Positions 60,861 to 64,000 of a stretch of DNA of 64,000 nucleotides are shown piece after piece. This DNA comes from Clavulina sp. PMI_390. Taxonomy: Eukaryota > Basidiomycota > Agaricomycetes > Cantharellales > Hydnaceae. Position 1 is the first letter of the stretch; each line of letters begins with the position of its first letter. The stretch lies in contig WIDE01000091.1 of NCBI GenBank assembly GCA_015039315.1, forward strand, positions 62,001-126,000, read 5' to 3'. Position numbers and translations under genes: made by a program. Under the pieces are notes generated by a model. The model had not been told where the DNA came from. It saw only the letters and a list, made by a program, of their open reading frames with translations, and ran no database searches.

Positions 60861-61105
60861 TGTAGGTAGCCGACACTCATGTTAAACCATTGCCAAAACA
60901 GGTTGGGATTGTGACTTTTTCACTAGTTCACTACTTCCGCTACGTCTCCCAATTAATGTTATAATCCAGTGTGAAGCACTAACTTCTGGATCGAGCGGAA
61001 CAGGGAACATAACCGCTGCACCCAGCAACAAGGAGTGAGGCGTGGCTCGTAACTGTCATTTATCCGATCGTAGAGTGGCAATCAGATCGAGCATTTATCT
61101 GCTTA
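60861..61105. other. Short spacer, nothing recognised
   Basis: No gene or repeat was found between the dispersed repeat and the inverted-repeat element. Confidence 0.4.
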
Positions 61106-61613
61106 GGGTCCGTTCAACAACTTATTTAGGCCCTAAATAAGCCCTAAATAGGCTCCTAAATAGGACCTCGATAACTCGTAGATAGCAACTTATTCACGAC
61201 GTATTTAGGGCCTATTCACGAGTTGTTCGGTAATGATTTTCCTGGCTATATGCTGAACAAATAAAGCGTTGCTCACACCGCAGCAGCCTGTGACAAACCC
61301 TTTCTGTCAGACATAGAATATAATTCTATTTCTTTCTTCATCAAGGCGGTAGAAAAGCTATTTTCTATTACTTCCTCATATTAGAAGTAGTAGCCAGATG
61401 TGGTTCTTACATCGCCATTGCAAGAAATTTGTTGGCAGACTGGTGGTGACGGTCACATCAGGGTGTTATTTATCCAGCATATATTCAGGAAAATCACTGC
61501 GTGAATAAGCCCTAAATACGCCGTGAATAATCGCTATCTACGAGTTATCGAGGTCCTATTTAGGAGTCTATTTAGGGCTTATTTAGGGCCTAAATAAGTT
61601 GTCGAACGGACCC
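61106..61613. mobile_element. MITE-like element with about 150-bp terminal inverted repeats
   Basis: The element is about 508 bp. Its ends start GGGTCCGTTC on both strands and form long imperfect inverted repeats, left about 61106-61263 and right about 61467-61613. They contain repeated TTTAGG/CCTAAATA units. The spacer of about 200 bp has no coding capacity. The flanks are TTA on the left and TTG on the right, so a 3-bp TTA-type target duplication with one change is possible but not proven. Such an element would be non-autonomous and could fold into a long hairpin. It lies 46 bp from the stop codon of the TPR gene ending at 61660. Confidence 0.8.
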
Positions 61614-61659
61614 TTGATGATTTTAGAGTTTCGTGTAGTAAACAGCACAATTGGTGTAA

Positions 61660-64000
61660 CTAAAGGAGACCTATTATCAGTGGAGAACATGTGATGCAAG
61701 ATACGAGACAGGAAAAAGACGACAAGCGATCAGTAAGGTGAGGATTGTTCATCGTTGAATACAGCCAAATATGCCTACCTGCCAATTTGAGCACTTCGCG
61801 GCGGGTCTTGGGAAAAAGAGCTCTGAGCTCATGATATTCAGACCGAGCAGCCTCAGCCTCCTTCTTCAGGCTCAGAGCCTTCAAAATGACACAGTAATTT
61901 TCTAAGCAATCCGCAAGCCTCTTGCCATAAAGCTTAGGATCTGTCTCGTACAAAATCCGTAGCAACACAAGCACTTCTTCGTCGACGATCCTAGCATCTT
62001 CAAGGCGCTTTGCTGAGTAGAGCCACGCTCCAAGGTTGTGCAATAAAATTGCGAGAGGCCCGATTCCCTCATTCATATCAAACTCGTACAGTAACCGTCG
62101 AAGCTTGAGCGCCTCCTCGCCCATCTTGACTGCCTCGTCGTATCGTTTTACCAAGTACAAACAATAGGCATAACTGAATAAATGATCGGCAAGGTTAGAA
62201 CGCTCAGCGCCTGGAGCGAGACGATAGCATTCTCTTCGAATAGCGAGGCCTTCTTCATGAAGCTCCAAGGCATCATCCGCGCGTCCATCACAGACCAGCG
62301 CCAGCGCCTCGTTTCTCAGAAGCGTCGCAAGGTTTACTTGCCGTCCGAGGGGAGTTCCAATGCACAATGTGCGTTCAAGGCGAGTCATCTCGCTGCAGAC
62401 AAGGATTGTCTGGTGGATCCGGTCTGGGAATTTGATGTGGTGCGGAGTGATATTGTTGTTGACGATATCGCGAAACCTCACGAGACTTTCGAGCTTTTTG
62501 CCATCCAGTGGCCCTAATGGGATAGCAATAGCAATCTCCTAGATGGTTATAGTCAAATTGTAATGTTTAGTCCCTGAGGATTGAGAAATCGCGAAGTGAA
62601 CTCACTAACGCCTGAACCACGTTCAACTTTGCTACATCAGCAACCAAAGTTGTGTCCGAGCTAAGTTCCCTCAATAGCGAGATCATTTTTGGGCTTGGAC
62701 CTTGATAAGGAGTGAATGGGCTGAGCTTCTGGATTGAGTGAATATCGATGGTCGAAATTATTGAAGTTTCATGGCGACCGCTTGATAGTAGGCCAGGATC
62801 TTGAGCAATATCCATATGCTCACGGTCTCCAGGCTCATCAAATTCATAAATGCTTCTGGAGGCACCATAGGTTGATGAGGTTCGTAAGTAATGTTCATAG
62901 GCTGGATGGCTTTTATTTGCTGGGCCCAAAGTATGAGGCGCAACATCCAAGTCACTGGCCTGCATCAATGACGTGTATTCATCAAATGCAGCTCTTGCTT
63001 CGTTTGGGAGACCTAGGTTTCCTAATGAAGTAATGTAGTTGTGGAGCCACCTCACCAGCCGTCGGCGATGGCGCTCGGGGTCCTTCTTGTAAAGCATTCG
63101 TGCCAGCTGTACTGCTTGCCCGTGCGCAACTTTTGCATCATCAAAATGCTGCACAGAGTGAAATCGTTTAGCGAGGGCGGCCAATGACTTCGCATACGAG
63201 ACAATGTGCGTTTCCTCATCAATTTTGTATAGCGATTCCCATAGCTCCACTGCTTCTTTGCAGGACGCCAGTGCATCTCTGTATCGATCATTTTCATGTA
63301 ACAGTTGCGAGTGTTTGTTAAGCAATGTAGCTAAGGCCTCCCGCTCTGTGTCTGGATCGACATGATAGGACTTTCGCTGAATTTCAAGCGATGTTTCAGC
63401 GGCTCTGAAGGCCATCTTGACTCTCTGCTGCTCATGCAGTGAGAATAATAGCCTTTCTTTCATTCGAGAAAGCTCCCCGTGGTGCGAGGGAGGAGTATCC
63501 TTCAAGAGAGCATGTTGGAGCCGAATAGCCTCAACAAAGAAGGGTATCGCCTGTTCCACGTCACTAAAGTCCATCTCACTGCGAAGAAGTCTACCAATCT
63601 TATCAAGGAGGCGACGGAACTCGGTCGCTCGTTTGCGCTCACCCCGAGAAATGGATTTCATGAGGACAATACCAGGAGCAAGAGCCTACAAGTAGCAAAT
63701 AGAGTCATGTGAGATTCCCTAAACTAGAGCAAACTATCATGAAACATAGATGGCCCATACCAATGCTTTCTTAATCCGTTGCCTCACACATGGGTTGATA
63801 TACGTCTGGGTGCTCAACTCAAACATTTTTGAGACCAGACTCCTGCTTGGGCCTTCGTAGAATTGATCGTGAGAGTCATCACGAAGGATTCCAGAGCCAC
63901 TCGGTTTAGAGAGATTTGTTTCAGTGTTAGAGGGAGGAGCCTTGTCGATTAGAATTGACGTATCAGCAAGAGCTAGTAGGGAAGGTAGCGACCGAAGACC
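61660..64000 (-). CDS. His/Asp/NC-motif plus TPR family protein, 5' end outside window
   Basis: The visible part holds the end of the linker exon (DQFYEGPSRSLVSKMFELST, about 63860) and two TPR modules. The first module exon starts with LAPGIVLMKSISRGERKRAT (about 63680) and ends ...KLNVVQAL. The second starts EIAIAIPLGPLDGKKLES (about 62540). TPR units include QHFDDAKVAHGQAVQLARML and RLEDARIVDEEVLVLLRILY. After the usual end point (EYHELRALFPK) the frame continues for about 50 residues (including WLYSTMNNPHLTDRLSSFSC) to the stop at 61660, an extension not seen in other members and next to the inverted-repeat element. The N-terminal His/Asp/Cys part is expected beyond 64000. Membership is certain from the modules; the architecture is inferred. 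Confidence 0.75.

Overview
The window comes from a basidiomycete genome, most likely an Agaricomycete close to the Rhizoctonia/Ceratobasidium group. Genes are dense and on both strands. They carry many short GT-AG introns of about 45-75 nt. Several families present are typical of mushrooms: a DUF6534-like membrane protein, EF-hand proteins with a mushroom-specific layout, CPL1-like secreted proteins and thaumatin-like proteins. The species assignment is inference; the fungal identity is secure.

Left part (1-35 kb). At the left edge is the 3' end of a DUF6534-like membrane protein gene. Next comes an EF-hand family gene (2270-4987, minus) whose body is strongly CpG-depleted although its first exon is not. 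Three paralogous membrane-anchored YheT/Eht1-type alpha/beta hydrolases follow (5956-13450; two on minus, one divergent on plus). After them are a TmpA-like membrane flavoprotein (15263-17351), a lone TPR-family gene (18155-20270), the 3'-end processing factor PCF11 (20793-23783, minus), a secreted CPL1-like cysteine-rich protein (25038-26398), a Zn2Cys6 transcription factor (27143-30305, minus), Mediator subunit MED17 (30469-33493) and a U2 snRNA gene (33767-33947, minus). A thaumatin-like secreted protein (35927-37075) ends this largely ordinary stretch.

Right part (37-64 kb). This is an accessory region made of five minus-strand genes of one family: 37422-39653, 41010-45549, 46488-52158, 53539-56323 and 61660-beyond the window. 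The plus-strand gene at 18155-20270 is a sixth member. Each complete gene has the same N-terminal half, with an invariant His, Asp and a later Asn-Cys-Trp motif in the order and spacing of permuted NlpC/P60 (LRAT-like) folds. One to three exon-encoded blocks of about 44-residue TPRs follow. Two genes carry three such blocks, so whole exons have been duplicated.

Mobile and decayed DNA lies among these genes. A 1,030-bp LTR element with 90-bp LTRs and a perfect 5-bp target duplication splits the gene at 46488-52158. A 508-bp inverted-repeat element (MITE-like) sits beside the last gene. A diverged dispersed repeat occurs twice. A UTP12/WDR3 copy is clearly a pseudogene, with in-frame stops, frameshifts and an internal deletion. 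The best candidate for something undescribed is the expanded His/Asp/Asn-Cys plus TPR family. A sensor-effector or self-recognition role is speculation.
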